From Toxoplasma gondii ME49 (Eukaryota > Apicomplexa > Conoidasida > Eucoccidiorida > Sarcocystidae): a stretch of 64,000 nucleotides of DNA. The stretch is from the NCBI RefSeq assembly GCF_000006565.2, contig NC_031476.1, forward strand, positions 5,393,900-5,457,899, given 5' to 3'. Of this stretch, positions 36,615 through 48,659 are shown one piece after another. Under the pieces are notes generated by a model. That model saw nothing but the letters and a program-made list of their open reading frames with translations, did no database searches and was not told where the DNA came from. The number at the start of each line of letters is the position of its first letter. Position 1 is the stretch's first letter. A program made the position numbers and the translations under genes.

Positions 36615-38277
36615 ATGGGTGACGATGGAGAAAGAAAACAGCGCTCCCTCGAGATGAATGTAACTCTACGGCTCCAGCGGTCGCGGCGCGGCGCTCCACA
36701 GACACCGCGAGACCTCACTGCTTTATCCTCGTTTCGAGCTCGAGCCGCAATTGACAGCTGGACTCCTCAAGTCGAATGGCGACGCGACAGGCCCCAGGAT
36801 AACGTCTCCAGCTCCAGTTGAAGCGGGAGATGAGAAAGTGACAGACCAAGAGAACCTGTTCGCAGGAGCAGAGAGAGTGTGAGGGAGAAGCGCAGAGAGC
36901 ACCAGGTAGCATGAAAAGATGTTCTCGTTCGAGAGAAAATCCGATTTGCCTCTTCGGCGCGCTCGTCCGCCTGGAAAAGGAAAGCGCTCTTCGCCCTGCC
37001 TCCTCGTTCGTCTCTTCCTCGCGTCGGAGCCTCCACCGTACTCTCTGTGAATCTGTTGTCTTGCGGAGAGAAGAAGGCGAGAGAGGACTAAAAGGAAAGA
37101 GTCAGAGAGCCTGTGTTGACCTTGACGAGAGAAGGCGCTCCAGTCGAATGCATTCTCTGTTCTCTCTGCTCTCTTGCTCCGCGCTTCCTTCTCGCTGTGT
37201 TTCTTCCTCTATCGTACTCTGTCCCCGCTTTCTTTGCGCAGTCTCGCAACATCGCGGAACTTCGTCAGTGGTCTGGAGCTTTCATCTGAGGCCGCAGCGC
37301 AGAAGAAAGAACGTTGGAGAGAAGCGACGGTGCCAACGATGAGGGAGGAGAGAACAGAGAAAGGAGAAGGGAGCACGGAAGGAGGAAGCAAGGGAAGAAG
37401 AGAGAAAAAAGAAAGAACTGCTACAAGAAGGCGAGACGCCTAGATCGTCCAGAGAAACGAGACAGCCGCAGAGGGTCGAGTGTGCGTTGTGCCGAGAGGG
37501 TCAAGACAGAGACACGAAGGGGGAAGGAGAGGAAGAAAGAGGGGGAAAGGAAGAGAAAAGAAGAGAGAGAAGAAAGAAGAGGCAAAGAAACGGGCAGAAG
37601 AAAGAGGAAGAGAAGACGGTGTTTGAGAAGAAAAAAGCTAGAAAAGAGAAGACGTCCAAGACGAAGAAGACACGAGCGTCGACTGTGCATGCGTTGCCGC
37701 GCGCCTCAGGTGGCGCGGAGGTCTTGTCGTTCAGGTGAAAAACTGATTCTTCTCCTCGTTTTTTTCCGCTCCACGGATTGTCTTCTCTTCCCTGTTATTC
37801 CTCTCAACTCTTTGCTGGTGGAAAGGAACAAAGGAGGGCAAGAAAGCGCGTCTGCGCTGCGTGTGCATCTAACTGGACTTCCTCCCGCCTCGGACGGTGA
37901 AAGAGAAGAAGAGAGCGGAGCAGGCGGCGGACAAAATAGAGGAAACTAGGGGAGAAATTAGAGAATGAATTGCCGAATAAACAGGGAAGAAAGCGAGAAG
38001 AAACACATGGACGAAACCAGCACAGAGGAGGGAAAAAGTTCCAGGGATCGGTACGTTAAGATCCCCTCAGCTTGCTCTCGCGGTCTTCCTGGGGCTTGTG
38101 CAACGCGAGAAAAAGGTCAGTTTCTCTCGATTTTACGTGGAAACGCTGGACGAGAACGGAGATGCTGGCCACTGCTCTTGGTCCTACGAAGAACAGGAGA
38201 AGCACACTAAACAAGAGAGACAGAGAGAGTGTGACAAAAAGAAGGACATCAAACGCCAGAGGCAAACATTCGTGTAG
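36615..38277 (+). CDS. Tentative charged plus-strand gene, divergent from the 36254 gene
   Basis: The plus strand is purine-rich and shows three protein-like blocks. An ATG at 36615 opens 68 codons (MGDDGERKQRSLEMNVTLR). A Lys/Glu/Arg-rich block at about 37380-37733 contains the cysteine pair CALCREG. A block at about 38119-38277 contains FYVETLDENGDAGHCSWSY and ends in TAG. A donor at about 37735 (phase 2) and an acceptor at about 38118 (GGTCAG) join the second and third blocks in frame. The link from the first block is not established. No domain is recognised, and low-complexity purine sequence can stay open by chance. Confidence 0.25.
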
Positions 38278-39160
38278 AGGCGGAAGGAGGTGCATTGGAA
38301 GAGATACACCGATGAAGAGCGAGACATAGAGACTGAGAGAACCACAAGGAGATACAGTGAAGGAGAGATACAAACCATGAGAGAAATAAAAGCGAGACGA
38401 AATACCTCGAGCAGGACCCAGCCGCTCACATCGCAGATAAATCTCGTGGTAGAACAAGTCTCAGAAAAGGGGAACCGCATGCCCATAAAACTGGATATGT
38501 CCATGTGGAGTTGTGCAGATGCGATTGTCGAGGGACAGATGGACTGGTATGTCTGTGTAGAGATGTATGTTTCACTCCCAGGTCTGGTCATCTCTCTTGG
38601 TGAATGTCGTTAGTGTCTAGCGCCTTCTCCGGGGAACTCTTCTGTCCTCCTCTGAGCATGCGCATCTCTTCCGGCGATGCCCGTGAGTCCAACTGTCTCT
38701 CTCTCAAGCTACGCGTCACACCGTTTTCGGATTCTACAAGGTACCTCTCTCTGTAAACATACAAGATGTCTCTCTCTCCTTTCTTGGGCATCTCGCCGTC
38801 CTCTCAGCCAAGCAGTTCTCCGTCGCTCCCTTGCTCCCAGAGTTTCACAACTTCTCGCGACCTTCCAGCTGTTGTCAAACCTGAATCTCCGCCACGCTCA
38901 CTGATTCCTCCCCACTCCTGCGAACCGGAAACTTCTCAGTCTCCATTTCCTCTACCGAAACTTGCAGCTTTATCTCTCTGGAGCTTCCATCATCTCTACA
39001 TTTTACATAAAAATACGGTTGGATGTCTCTCCTTCAAACCCCGTGCAAGCATACATATATGGTGTGAATGTGTATATATATACATATATGTATATGTATA
39101 TGATTGAATGTCTTTTCTCTAAACGCCTTGCGGGCATGCAAATATAACGAATGCATATGC

Positions 39161-39193
<33 letters not shown>

Positions 39194-40195
39194 CATCTAT
39201 ATACATATATATATATATATATATATGTGTGCATGTTTCTCTGTCCGACGCCTTCGCCGCTTCTTTTGCTTGGAGTCTGCCTGGTCTCCGTACCTGCTGT
39301 GTTGCGGTGCCTCCACTTTGTTCAGTGCTTCTTTTGTTATCTCTGTGTGTCACTGCTCCTTTCTCTGTCCTGCTTTCTCCTGCAACGCATCTACAACTTT
39401 TCTCAGGCGTCGGCGTCCGTTTCAGGTTATCGAGAACGCGACTGTGCAGGCTGGCACATTCGGGAGAAGGTTGTACTTTCAGTGTCTCGCTTGCATGTCG
39501 CGCGTGGAGAGAACGAAGAGCGAGAACGGAAAGGAAACCGCGACGAGACAGGAGAGAAAGCGTTCCAGCAGTGGCAGAGCGAAAGCGAAACGGAGGGAGC
39601 TTTGAGAGTTTCTGCCGAGAAACGGCGAGGAAAAAGAACAAGAGAGAGAGGCAAAAACAGAGAGGACTCCACAGGGAGGGAGGGCGGAGAAGGACGGCGC
39701 TACGCAGACAGAATCGGTGACAAGAGCAGAGTGTCTCCCTTTGTCTCCTCAACTTGTACGCAAGCGACGCTGCCGCAGCACGGTAGGCGACAGACGTTCA
39801 AACGTTGTCTGTGCGAGACGGCGCTCCGTAGACAAGAACTGGGGTACAGAACCTTACCACGTACATCTGCGTAGGCGAGCGGTCATGGTTGTTCTCTCTT
39901 CTCGAGAGAGCGGCAAACGCAGGCTGTTCCTTGAAAAACAGTAGGCGAAAAGTCAACGCCGCGCAGGTGCCGCGAGCGCTAGAGAGGAGCCGCGAGTCCG
40001 AGGAAGAACAGAGAAAACGAGAACGGTGAGGCCGTCGAGAGTGCAGGAGCCAGAGAGGCTCTCTCCGACGACAGGCGACGCACACAGGCGAAAGGAGACC
40101 CCCCGCCCTTGGAAAAAGCTACAGCCTGTCTCGAGGTGCAGAGAGACTTCGCGACTCTTTGTTTCTTTGAAAAGAGAAGAGCTCCAAACCGGCGG
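38278..40195. other. Spacer and likely 3' flank of SEC22
   Basis: It includes TATAC/TA microsatellites at about 39058-39232. A plus-strand frame, open from about 39400 to a stop at 39874, is rich in Glu, Arg and Lys. It could be an exon of the tentative plus-strand gene but has no recognisable motif. The rest shows only short overlapping ORFs. Confidence 0.45.
39058..39232. repeat. TATAC/TA microsatellites
   Basis: Tracts at about 39075-39103 and 39158-39230, separated by a stretch that includes GGGCATGCAAATATAACG. Confidence 0.85.
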
Positions 40196-43166
40196 TCAGA
40201 GGAAGAGTTTCCAGAAAATCAAGATCGCGAAAAAGAGGCACATCATCACGAGAGGTGCATACTGCTGCAGCATTGCCCGGAAACTCAGCGCCTTCGCGAG
40301 GCCCTTGAACTGCAACGGAAAAGAAGGAAATGCACAGAACGCGAGTTGCAAACGAGGGCAGGAAACGGACTTGGAACTCCACAACAACGCGCGAAAGCTG
40401 GAGTACGTACAGCCACGAGCAAGCAAAAATTTCCCCAAAGACATGCAAAAGTGCATGCAACGTTTTCTCGACTGCCCTCCCCAGCCCAGCTCCGCAGAGG
40501 ACGACGCGGCGGCAAATCGAAGGAGGCGCGACAGAGCGTCGAGATGGACGGCCAGACCCCAGGAGAACGCTCGAGACGGTGAATCGCTACAGGAAGATGT
40601 AGGAAAAGAGGAGCAGCTCTACAAAGCGAGAGCCGACACCCAGGAGTGAAGACAGAGCTGCGTCGCAGGGAACCGGGCAAAGAGAAGACTCCAGTTGTCG
40701 AGCCAACTCGTGAAGGAAAAAACCACAGAGACAGACACCGAGTCGAGAATCGTGGCGCCGAACACACGGCCGAACGCAGCTAAAACGGTGGCTCCCCTCC
40801 TCGACTGGCGAGGGAAGACATAGATCCTAGAGAGCAGAAGAAAGAAAGAGCGATACAGAGATATTTCGCGACAAGAGAGAGTCTCGGGCGCCTGAGACGT
40901 TCCACTCTGGAGCTTGCTGTCTCTAATGGGAGAGGCGAAACGCAGAGGCAACGGACAGCGAAGCGTGAAGCACCGACCCTCTTCTCCCCGGACGTTTCCC
41001 CTTCCTCCGTTTGCCCCGATTCTCTTTTCTCTGCACGATTGAGCGCTCTCCCGCGCAAGAAAAAATGTCTCACCTTCGCTGAAGCATCCTTCAGGTCTCC
41101 AGCCTTCTTCCCCACATCTGCGAAAAGGGAGACAGAAGCAGAGAAGTGAACGCGAGAGTAAAAAGAGCGAACAGGAAAAACGACAGAGAGGACGCTCCGC
41201 AGGACTTTTTAGCAAAGGAGACATCGAGGAAAGCGTTACCTTCAAGATTCTCGCCGCGCTGAAGAATGTCTTCGATGTTCCGCCTCATGATGCCTGTCAC
41301 TTCCGTCAGAGACTCGTTCAGCTTGTTCAGTGCGCGGCTGGAGTCAGGGTCGCGGTAGTCCTGTTTCTTTCTCTGGATGACTCGGTCTGACAGAACGAAC
41401 AGAGAGAACGAAGAGCCGCGATCGACAGGAGGCAAACACAGGCCAGGCAGAGAGACAGGGAAGAAAGGGGATGCGCGCGTTCAGACGCATTCGTCTCGGC
41501 TCCAAGGAAGGCCTTTCTGGCTCCCCTCTCTCCGCAGACAAAGACGCGCGGGTGCATTCAAGAAGAGCACAGGCGACTACCAAGTGAAGATCCGGATGCG
41601 TGCACAGCTTGTTAACAACTGTTGGTTTTGAGGGGAGAAGAGACCTTAGAGGAGGCGAAAGGAAGTCGCCAGGATAGGACGGAAATCGAGGAGAGACAGG
41701 CGAAGAAAGCGAGAAGAAGGACGACGCAACGCCTGAGGAAGCTGTTGGGTCTGTCGCCCTCTGCCTCCGCAAGACAGATCAGATCTACGTACAGTGTCTC
41801 TTCTCTGCTGATTGCCGAAAAGAAAAACGAACTTTTCCTGCTTTCTCTTCTACTCCAAACGGGATGATGCCACGGTCCTGAGGCCGCATGCCACCCCGCG
41901 GAAAGGAAAACGAACTTTTCTTTGAACCAAGAGAGCAAAAGCATCGCGGAGAGAATCTCGTCGCCTCCATCTCCTCTTCTTCCTCCTCGCCTGTCAGGAT
42001 TTTTTCCTGTGCACACCGCGGCGCGCGGCCGCTGACTTTCCAGCGAAGCATCTCCTTTTTGTATGCATGAACTTCCTTCTCGCCGTTTTTCCCTTATCTA
42101 AAGCGTGAACGATCTTCTCTTCATCTTCTGCGCTACGACGCGCAACGCGTCTTCGCGCCTTGGCATTGGACTCCTTGTCTTGTTGGGCGGATCCACGAGC
42201 CACCGTGCGTTTCACCGCCTGCACCTCCCTTCCGCCGTTCGTCCAGCTTCTTCGTCCTGGGAAGAGGCACCCACTTCGCATTTGCGTTTTGCTCACCGAA
42301 TTTGACGAAGTAGTACGGCTTCTCGATCGTCTCGATGATAGAGCGATAGTCGACTGCATGCGTCCCGAACGACGTCTGCAGCTCTTCTTGAAACGCGCGC
42401 TGAATGTCTTCCAGAAACGAAAAAGCGAGTTTCTTCGGATAGGAGCCGCCGCAAACCGTCATGAACGCAACTCCATCCGCAATCAGGTAGCTGGGGAAGC
42501 AAGACCCGCACAGCGCATACGCCAGTCTCCCGCCTCTCTGTGCGCTGCCGCAACTCTCACCCCTGTGAGTCTTTCGAACATCCAGACGGCTCGCCACCCA
42601 TGCCCCTGTCCAAAAATCCACCGACCCACAGGCATCTACGCCTACCCCACAAAGGCAGACGCATATACGGTACAAACACCGAGACACAGACATATACATA
42701 TACATACATATACATATATATATATATAAGCGTTTACAGAGAGAACGATGTTGATGGACGGATTCAGCGAGACGCAGAAGTGGACAAGCGAGTTTCGCGC
42801 AGAGAATCGTGTATGCATGTATGTATATAGATAAATAGATATAGATAGATATAGATAGATATAGATATAGATAGACATAGATAGATAGACATAGATAGGT
42901 ATCGATAGATATAGATAGATAGGTATCGATAGATAGATACGCATATATGTTGGAATCGTGTGGGTATGGGTCTTTCGACTTTCTTACTGGTATTTGTAAG
43001 AGCCGGCATCGATGGAGCATCGAAGTGGGCCGTGACCAATGCGTTTCAGAACTTGTTTGGCCTGTTGCTTGAGCGCATGCAGTTGGGGATTCGCCGTGGC
43101 GTCGTCCCAGGACTCCGCGAGGAGCAGGCCGTCAGACGCCCGGCTCACGAAAGTGATGTCGCACAT
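40196..43166 (-). CDS. SEC22: SEC22 family longin R-SNARE
   Basis: Five minus-strand exons, 43166-42988, 42490-42297, 41386-41240, 41117-41074 and 40309-40196, join with matching phases to 225 residues, the usual SEC22 length. The longin domain covers residues 1-125, with the family signature SYPKKLAFSFLEDIQ and N-terminal ITFVSRASDGLLLAES. The SNARE helix (about 142-195) contains ALNKLNESLTEVTGIMRRNI and QRGENLEG. Arg168 in QRGE is the central-layer arginine of R-SNAREs. A C-terminal membrane anchor (about 205-222, YAPLVMMCLFFAILIFWKLF) ends the protein with almost no lumenal tail. By family, it drives fusion in ER-Golgi traffic in both directions. Start and stop are unambiguous and all introns are GT-AG. 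Confidence 0.95.
42690..42955. repeat. TATAC and GATA microsatellites in SEC22 intron 1
   Basis: A TATACATA tract at about 42690-42728 and about 120 bases of ATAGATAGAT units at 42829-42950 lie in intron 42491-42987. Confidence 0.9.
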
Positions 43167-46100
43167 ATGGAGAGAGGCGAAGGAGAGCCAGCGCAGCGCC
43201 GCTGTTCAGGCTGTCGAGAGGGTGGCGACAGAGCGACTGGGGGAAAGTTCCCGAGCCTCAGGAGCCGAACCTGTCTACAGGGAGACTGAACGTCACGGCT
43301 GTCCAAGAAAGAAAAAGTGGAACATCGAGACGTGTAGAGGCGTCTGCTGCTCCCCAGCATCCGAGTCGACGGGACAACTTGCGAGACAGACGCTGTCGCT
43401 GCTCGCTTCTCAACGGGCATACGAAAAATGAGAGAGCCGCGAAGCAGCTGAAGAACGGGCGTCTCGGTAGCCTGAGCGAAAAGTTTCGGTAAAAAGGAAG
43501 AAAAACAAAGGCACAGGTGAGGCCTGCCGCTCGGGTCGTTCGTTTTAACTGAAAAAAAGGGAAACAACAGGACAGAAGAGATTCCCCGTGCACCTCGACC
43601 GTCGCTTCGCTGTTCTCGACCAACAGGTTGTCACGCACACAAGGTACACACACTGAAGAGTCTCGGGAGAACGGGTGGGGAAAAAACCGCCGCGGTGTGC
43701 CTCGAGAGCAAGTAACTCGCTTTTCCCTGAGGCAGGAAAAACGCTCCCTGGAAAAGACACAGAAAAAGATCAGACCTCCTGAGGAGCGCTGCTGGCGAGA
43801 CAACGAACGAAAGTGGTACGCTGAGTTGCGTGCACGAAACGTCGAGTTTTCAGTCGGCGAAGAAGCGAAAAGCACGTGAAGCGTCATGCAGAAAAGACTG
43901 CGTTCGTTTCAGAATTCGAGTCACAGTCGACGGCGTGTTTTTCTCAACAACCTGTAGTGTGGAAGAAGCGAAAACGGACGGAAGTGGAATGCGAAATCGA
44001 CGCCATGCATGCGGTAGCGGTAAAGGCAAGCCGACGATCCTGAGAAACTGATCCATGGAAAAAACGGACTCGGGCTTCTCCACGTACAGAGAAAACACTT
44101 TTTCCCTATGCCTTTACCATGTTCGTCTAGCTGTTATAGACTTAAACTCTAACTCTTCATTGTCCGTGACACTCTGAAGCCCTCTACACCTGTGGTCACT
44201 TCAAGTTCCAATCGACAGAGTTGACGGTTGCAGCGTCTGACTCATCCAGAGTTTTATGTTAGACTGCCTTGTGCAGCTTCCCGTAATTTACTTCCCAGGT
44301 AGCCGCCACAGTTGTGGTGGGACAAAGAAGCGTGCACTGAAAATGTGGTTGTTATCTCTTGAGTCCACACGACGCTAACTTACATGCCGGGACCTACAGG
44401 TCGAGAAGTGCTTGAATTCGTGGGCAAGCATGAATATTTGCTTCTTTCCACGGGCATTTTGATATGATCACCTCAAAGGCTTTACTACGTCATGTGCCGA
44501 TTCTTCTTTCTAGACCTCAGTGCGATTTCTGCAGCTCCCTTTCCAGTTCAACTCCTGAGGTACGTGAGTGTGAAGATCGCTTAGTTCTGAGGTAGCACGT
44601 ATCGCGGTTGCGAGGATGTTAGTCCGGCAAGTCTGTTCTGCCACAAGGAGAGCCGTTTTAGTCGCATCACCTGTTCGTTTTCTTCGAGGGTTTACTGACT
44701 TTCTGACCTCTTGACACCCAAGACGCGAGGCTGGACTCTCGGTTGCCCTCACACGGACACGCTGTGCAGTTTGTTCATGGTTCTACGTGAAAATGGTGAA
44801 TGCAAACTTGTCTTCATAAAGACTCCCCAAAAGAAATCACGTTTCTGCCGCCAGTTATTGTTCCGGCGCCCTTCCTTGCTTGGAGATTCCCAGGTGATAC
44901 ATGTCGACACGAGTCGCATAGCCGTTATGCGAGAAAGTGGCTCCCCATCGAAGCAGTTTGCCAACTCCGTTTCACAAAGTGTATTTAGGCCTAGCGACAG
45001 CAATCATATTTCACAAAAATCATTTTTGAGAGCCTCATGCAAAAAATGAACTCAAGCACCGCGATAAGGCAAACTCTAACACAAACACCTGCTGTTGCTC
45101 AACTCTATTCCACGGTCTGTTTTAGCCGACAAAGGGCATGCGCATGCTCTCAGAGACGAAGCTACTTTGACTAATATGCCACGAGAGATTCGTTCACTTA
45201 CCGAGCAACCCAGTTTGTGTTAAATTCAACTATGCTCCACTACCAAGGTGGCGAAGGCTGGCAGTCGACGGACGCACGTCGCATGCGTTTAGGCCTGCGG
45301 CCAGCGACCGGGATGTGTCTGTTGCCAGCAAAAAAACTGTGGTTAATCCAGCTCACGTATTACATCTGATTTCGCAGCGTGGTTTCCAACTGAAACTTGT
45401 TCAGAGAGAGGAATGCGCCGACGTGGAGATTAAGTGTCTGTATGTAGAAAGTATCTGAGAAGCAATCGTGGTAGGCCGTCAACGGTGTTCCGTTCAGGCA
45501 ATTGGACCTGTCATCTCTGGTCATTTGATTTCGTTAGCACGATTACCACCAGGAAACTTCGCGTTGATAAGAAAAGGCGTCTATTTTCTAAGGGTTAGGG
45601 ATCCGGGATCGGTCACACATCTACGGAAGAAGGCCGCGTAGGGGTGCGGTCAAAAGCATTAATCACGAGTAGAGAACACCATGCGTACGGTGCTGAAAAG
45701 CAGTGCTGCCTTACGACCAAGTTCCTACCATGGCACAGAGGTGAAAGGTCTGCTGCATCCGGTGGGGCATCGTTCCTTCCACACAGGCGAGGGATTGGCT
45801 ATGCTTCTGAAAACGTCCTGAATGAGGCGGGCATTCCGTCTCACGATATCCGCGCTGTCCAGCAGCCATTCACTGCACGGGGCAACTTTCCACTGTCAGG
45901 GACAAAAACAGAGGCACGCGCTAAGATAAAACGCCTGAAGCATAGTCAAGACAACGGAACTCCTAATGGTTTTGATCTGCGCTATACGCAGATATGTACA
46001 CTCGGGAAGCACCGCGATATATCACGCTGAATGAATGTGAAGACACCAGTTTGGCGTCTTTTAATGAAACTCCCACATGCTGATGTTTCTTGAAAAGTCC

Positions 46101-46694
46101 CACGCACTTCAGATTGGGGATCGCAACGACGAAAAAAAAAGAATTGGATATCTGAAGTGGCGCGCGTGAACCCAGAGGAGCCCCAATTGTTCAGCGCGTC
46201 CTGCAACCTATACTCTGGTGCCTGGTCTCAGAGAAACCGGAAGGGAAACAGCTCCCAAAGCCAATAATTGCAAGCGAAAGACCCCAGTAGCGGCTACATT
46301 ACGTTTGTCGCGGCTCAAAGCGCGTGCAGCGCAGTCGCTGGCGAGCTTCGAATCAAGAAACGGACCCCCATCGGCATTCACGCATCATTGGCGGAGTGCA
46401 ATATACAAATCAACAAATACCCCGTTCGCAAGCGCCTCACAGCACGTATCCGGGCTACACCGGGTCGCTGGCTGGAATTCGAAAGAGGAAGATTTACGGA
46501 GAGAGCTTCCCACCGCTCGCGATCACTGTCACCCTTAATGTTGGCTCATCTGGACCCCCTCCGCAGAGCTCTTGAAACGCGTCACAGATATGTTGAGCGA
46601 ACGAAACGATAATGCAAGGTTACGCGTACGTCTCCAAAGGACCTTCAAATTATTACAGTTGCCGAAACAAGTCTGTCAGGCTCCATCCCGAGAC
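43167..46694. other. Upstream region of SEC22 and start of a microsatellite-free block
   Basis: The first several hundred bases should include the SEC22 promoter and 5' leader, but I recognise no specific element. From about 44.1 kb the sequence has balanced composition, short ORFs only and no TA microsatellite. An open plus frame at 46268-46612 has no domain I recognise. Confidence 0.5.
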
Positions 46695-48659
46695 TCAGCA
46701 CCTCCATTTCTCGGCGGCAGGTAGTAACGGAGCTCGCAAGAGTCGTAGCCACTGATCGAGTTCGCGAATCGTGTCTTCTTGGGGCCGATTCGGGTCCGCA
46801 CACGACGCTGGCTCGACCGACACCCGGCGGCTGGGACTGAAATCGCCCACAGAACTGCTTGTACTACAAACGCGTTCACAGTCGCCCACTGCAGGCAGGA
46901 TTGTCGTGTCAAATGGAGGCGCCTCAACTCCGCCGTTGGAGCACGAGCTCGGCGCCAAGGACGAGGTCACAGTGACAGACGGTTCCACAGTAGGAGCCAC
47001 AGTGGACGGCCCCGATCCCGACTGCGGCCGACCTATGTTCCACTGGAACCTGGACGGGTGCGGTGCCTGCGTCATGACTCCAGGCGACATGCTTGGTGGG
47101 GGCGTCCCCCACCCAACACACAGACAGCCCCAGAAGCCCCCACCGGACCCTGCCGGTTGGCTTGGACCTGCCGTCTCACTCGGATGTGACCGAAGCTCTT
47201 GAAGAGCCGTGACAGCTTGGCACAGTGCCTCAATGACGCGGACGGCTTCGCCGGGGTCCCGGGTCTCCTCACGCGTTGGGGGTACGGGTACATCGTCCGA
47301 AACAGCGACGTTGTCGCCTGTTCGATGACTCGTGACGCGTGTATCCCCCGTCGCTTGGGTTGAATCCGCTGCGCCAGATCGCTGGCCCACCCGGAAAGAG
47401 GCTCCCGTGCTCCCGTCTGCCGCAGTCGCGTTTCCAGTCGCAGTGCCCACGACGGCGTTGTTGGGTCGCTCAAAGTTTGAACTGGGGCTCCCGCGCCTCT
47501 CTGGCCTACCACCCGAGCTAGGAGGCTTCGCCGGCCGTCGACCGAGGTCCGGCACCACCGGTGCGACGTTGTTTCGTTCGCTTCCCTTCTCCTGGCTAGT
47601 CGCGGTGTGTCCACTGACACGAGCTGCACGGCTTTGCGTTTGCTTGCTGCTTTGACTTTGTTTGCTGCCTGCCGCATCTCGCACTCTGCTCCTCGCTGCC
47701 GCTTGTCCCCCACCCGACGCGGACCTGACGAAGCGGCCGTCGGGGCCCCTCGGTCTTTTGCTCGGTCCACTTTCACCCGTTCTCCCGTTGCGATCTGCCG
47801 AGGTCAAAGAAGTTGAGGTGGGTCGGCGAGAACGGGAGTCCCGAGTTCGGGGGGACGGCGGCCGTGCGTCGGACTGCTCTCGCGAATTCAAAGCCACCGC
47901 GGCGGCTGCGTCCGCGCGAGTAACTGCGCGAGGTTCGCCAGGCCGAGCATCGTCGCCGGCTTTCTTCCTGTTATCCCGCTGCCCAGTCGACCGATTTCCA
48001 CTGTCCCGCACGTTGTCGCATGCAGTTCTGCTGGCACCATCCGTCCGCGGAGCTGCGTCGAGAAGTTCTCCATCGTTGGGCGTGCGAGTCGCCGTGTTGT
48101 TTGTCTGATCCCGGGGGCCGGGCGCCTGTCGGGGGTTCGCGCGATTCATTGTGGCTTCTTCGGCGTTTTCTCGGCTGCTTTCCAAGGAAACCGGGGGTCG
48201 CTCTTCACTCGTCGGACGCGTTGAGGCGGCAGAGCGGCGCTGGAGAGAGGCGAAATTCGAGGGTGCCGCTCGCAGCGGAGCAGCTCCACTTCTTGTTGTG
48301 TCTAATGCTCGGGTGGCAGAGAAAGAACGCGCCGCTGCGTTGATCAACTCGTCGACCCGTCCTGGAGTTTCTTCCAAACCGTGCCGGTGAAGCGAGGGGG
48401 TGGGAGCGACCGTCCCAGAGAGAGAGCGTTCTGAAATGTGTTCGATTGCTTGGAGAATCTGCGCAGAGAGTCTCTCGTTGCACGCGGGTCTGAGGCACTG
48501 CACCCGCACAGATTGTTCGTTTGCACTGACCTCGATCGCCACTTCGGACTTAACGGAAGCGGACAAACCCTGTCGCGGCATGCCGGCACCATCTCGCGGT
48601 CCTGTGAGTTTGGAAGGCAGAAGAACGGGGCACTCTGGCGCTGGCGGCCCAGACGGCAT
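46695..48659 (-). CDS. Uncharacterised Pro/Ser/Arg-rich protein, WGxxCxGWGxPPP family member 1
   Basis: The frame is open for 661 codons. The first ATG is at 48659, giving 655 residues, because the more upstream GTG is not a plausible eukaryotic start. The protein is rich in Ser, Arg, Ala, Pro and Thr, with no signal peptide or membrane segment and a basic patch KRPRGPDGRFVR near the middle. At about residues 490-522 an Ala/Leu helix (IEALCQAVTALQELRSH) is followed by GFWGCLCVGWGTPPPSM. The C-terminus is Ser/Pro-rich and ends with the helix TIRELDQWLRLLRAPLLPA. A neighbouring ORF at 50635-52026 carries the same helix-plus-motif arrangement in the same orientation, which supports real coding and tandem duplication. 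An open minus frame at 49106-49492 lacks an ATG and could be an upstream exon. Function unknown. Confidence 0.68.
   Translation of the reverse strand: MPSGPPAPECPVLLPSKLTGPRDGAGMPRQGLSASVKSEVAIEVSANEQSVRVQCLRPACNERLSAQILQAIEHISERSLSGTVAPTPSLHRHGLEETPGRVDELINAAARSFSATRALDTTRSGAAPLRAAPSNFASLQRRSAASTRPTSEERPPVSLESSRENAEEATMNRANPRQAPGPRDQTNNTATRTPNDGELLDAAPRTDGASRTACDNVRDSGNRSTGQRDNRKKAGDDARPGEPRAVTRADAAAAVALNSREQSDARPPSPRTRDSRSRRPTSTSLTSADRNGRTGESGPSKRPRGPDGRFVRSASGGGQAAARSRVRDAAGSKQSQSSKQTQSRAARVSGHTATSQEKGSERNNVAPVVPDLGRRPAKPPSSGGRPERRGSPSSNFERPNNAVVGTATGNATAADGSTGASFRVGQRSGAADSTQATGDTRVTSHRTGDNVAVSDDVPVPPTREETRDPGEAVRVIEALCQAVTALQELRSHPSETAGPSQPAGSGGGFWGCLCVGWGTPPPSMSPGVMTQAPHPSRFQWNIGRPQSGSGPSTVAPTVEPSVTVTSSLAPSSCSNGGVEAPPFDTTILPAVGDCERVCSTSSSVGDFSPSRRVSVEPASCADPNRPQEDTIRELDQWLRLLRAPLLPAAEKWRC

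Noticed and set aside
37421..37690. Leu/Phe/Ser-rich minus-strand ORF resembling a membrane protein
   Set aside because: It is the complement of a Lys/Glu-rich purine tract on the plus strand; the hydrophobic look is a composition effect.
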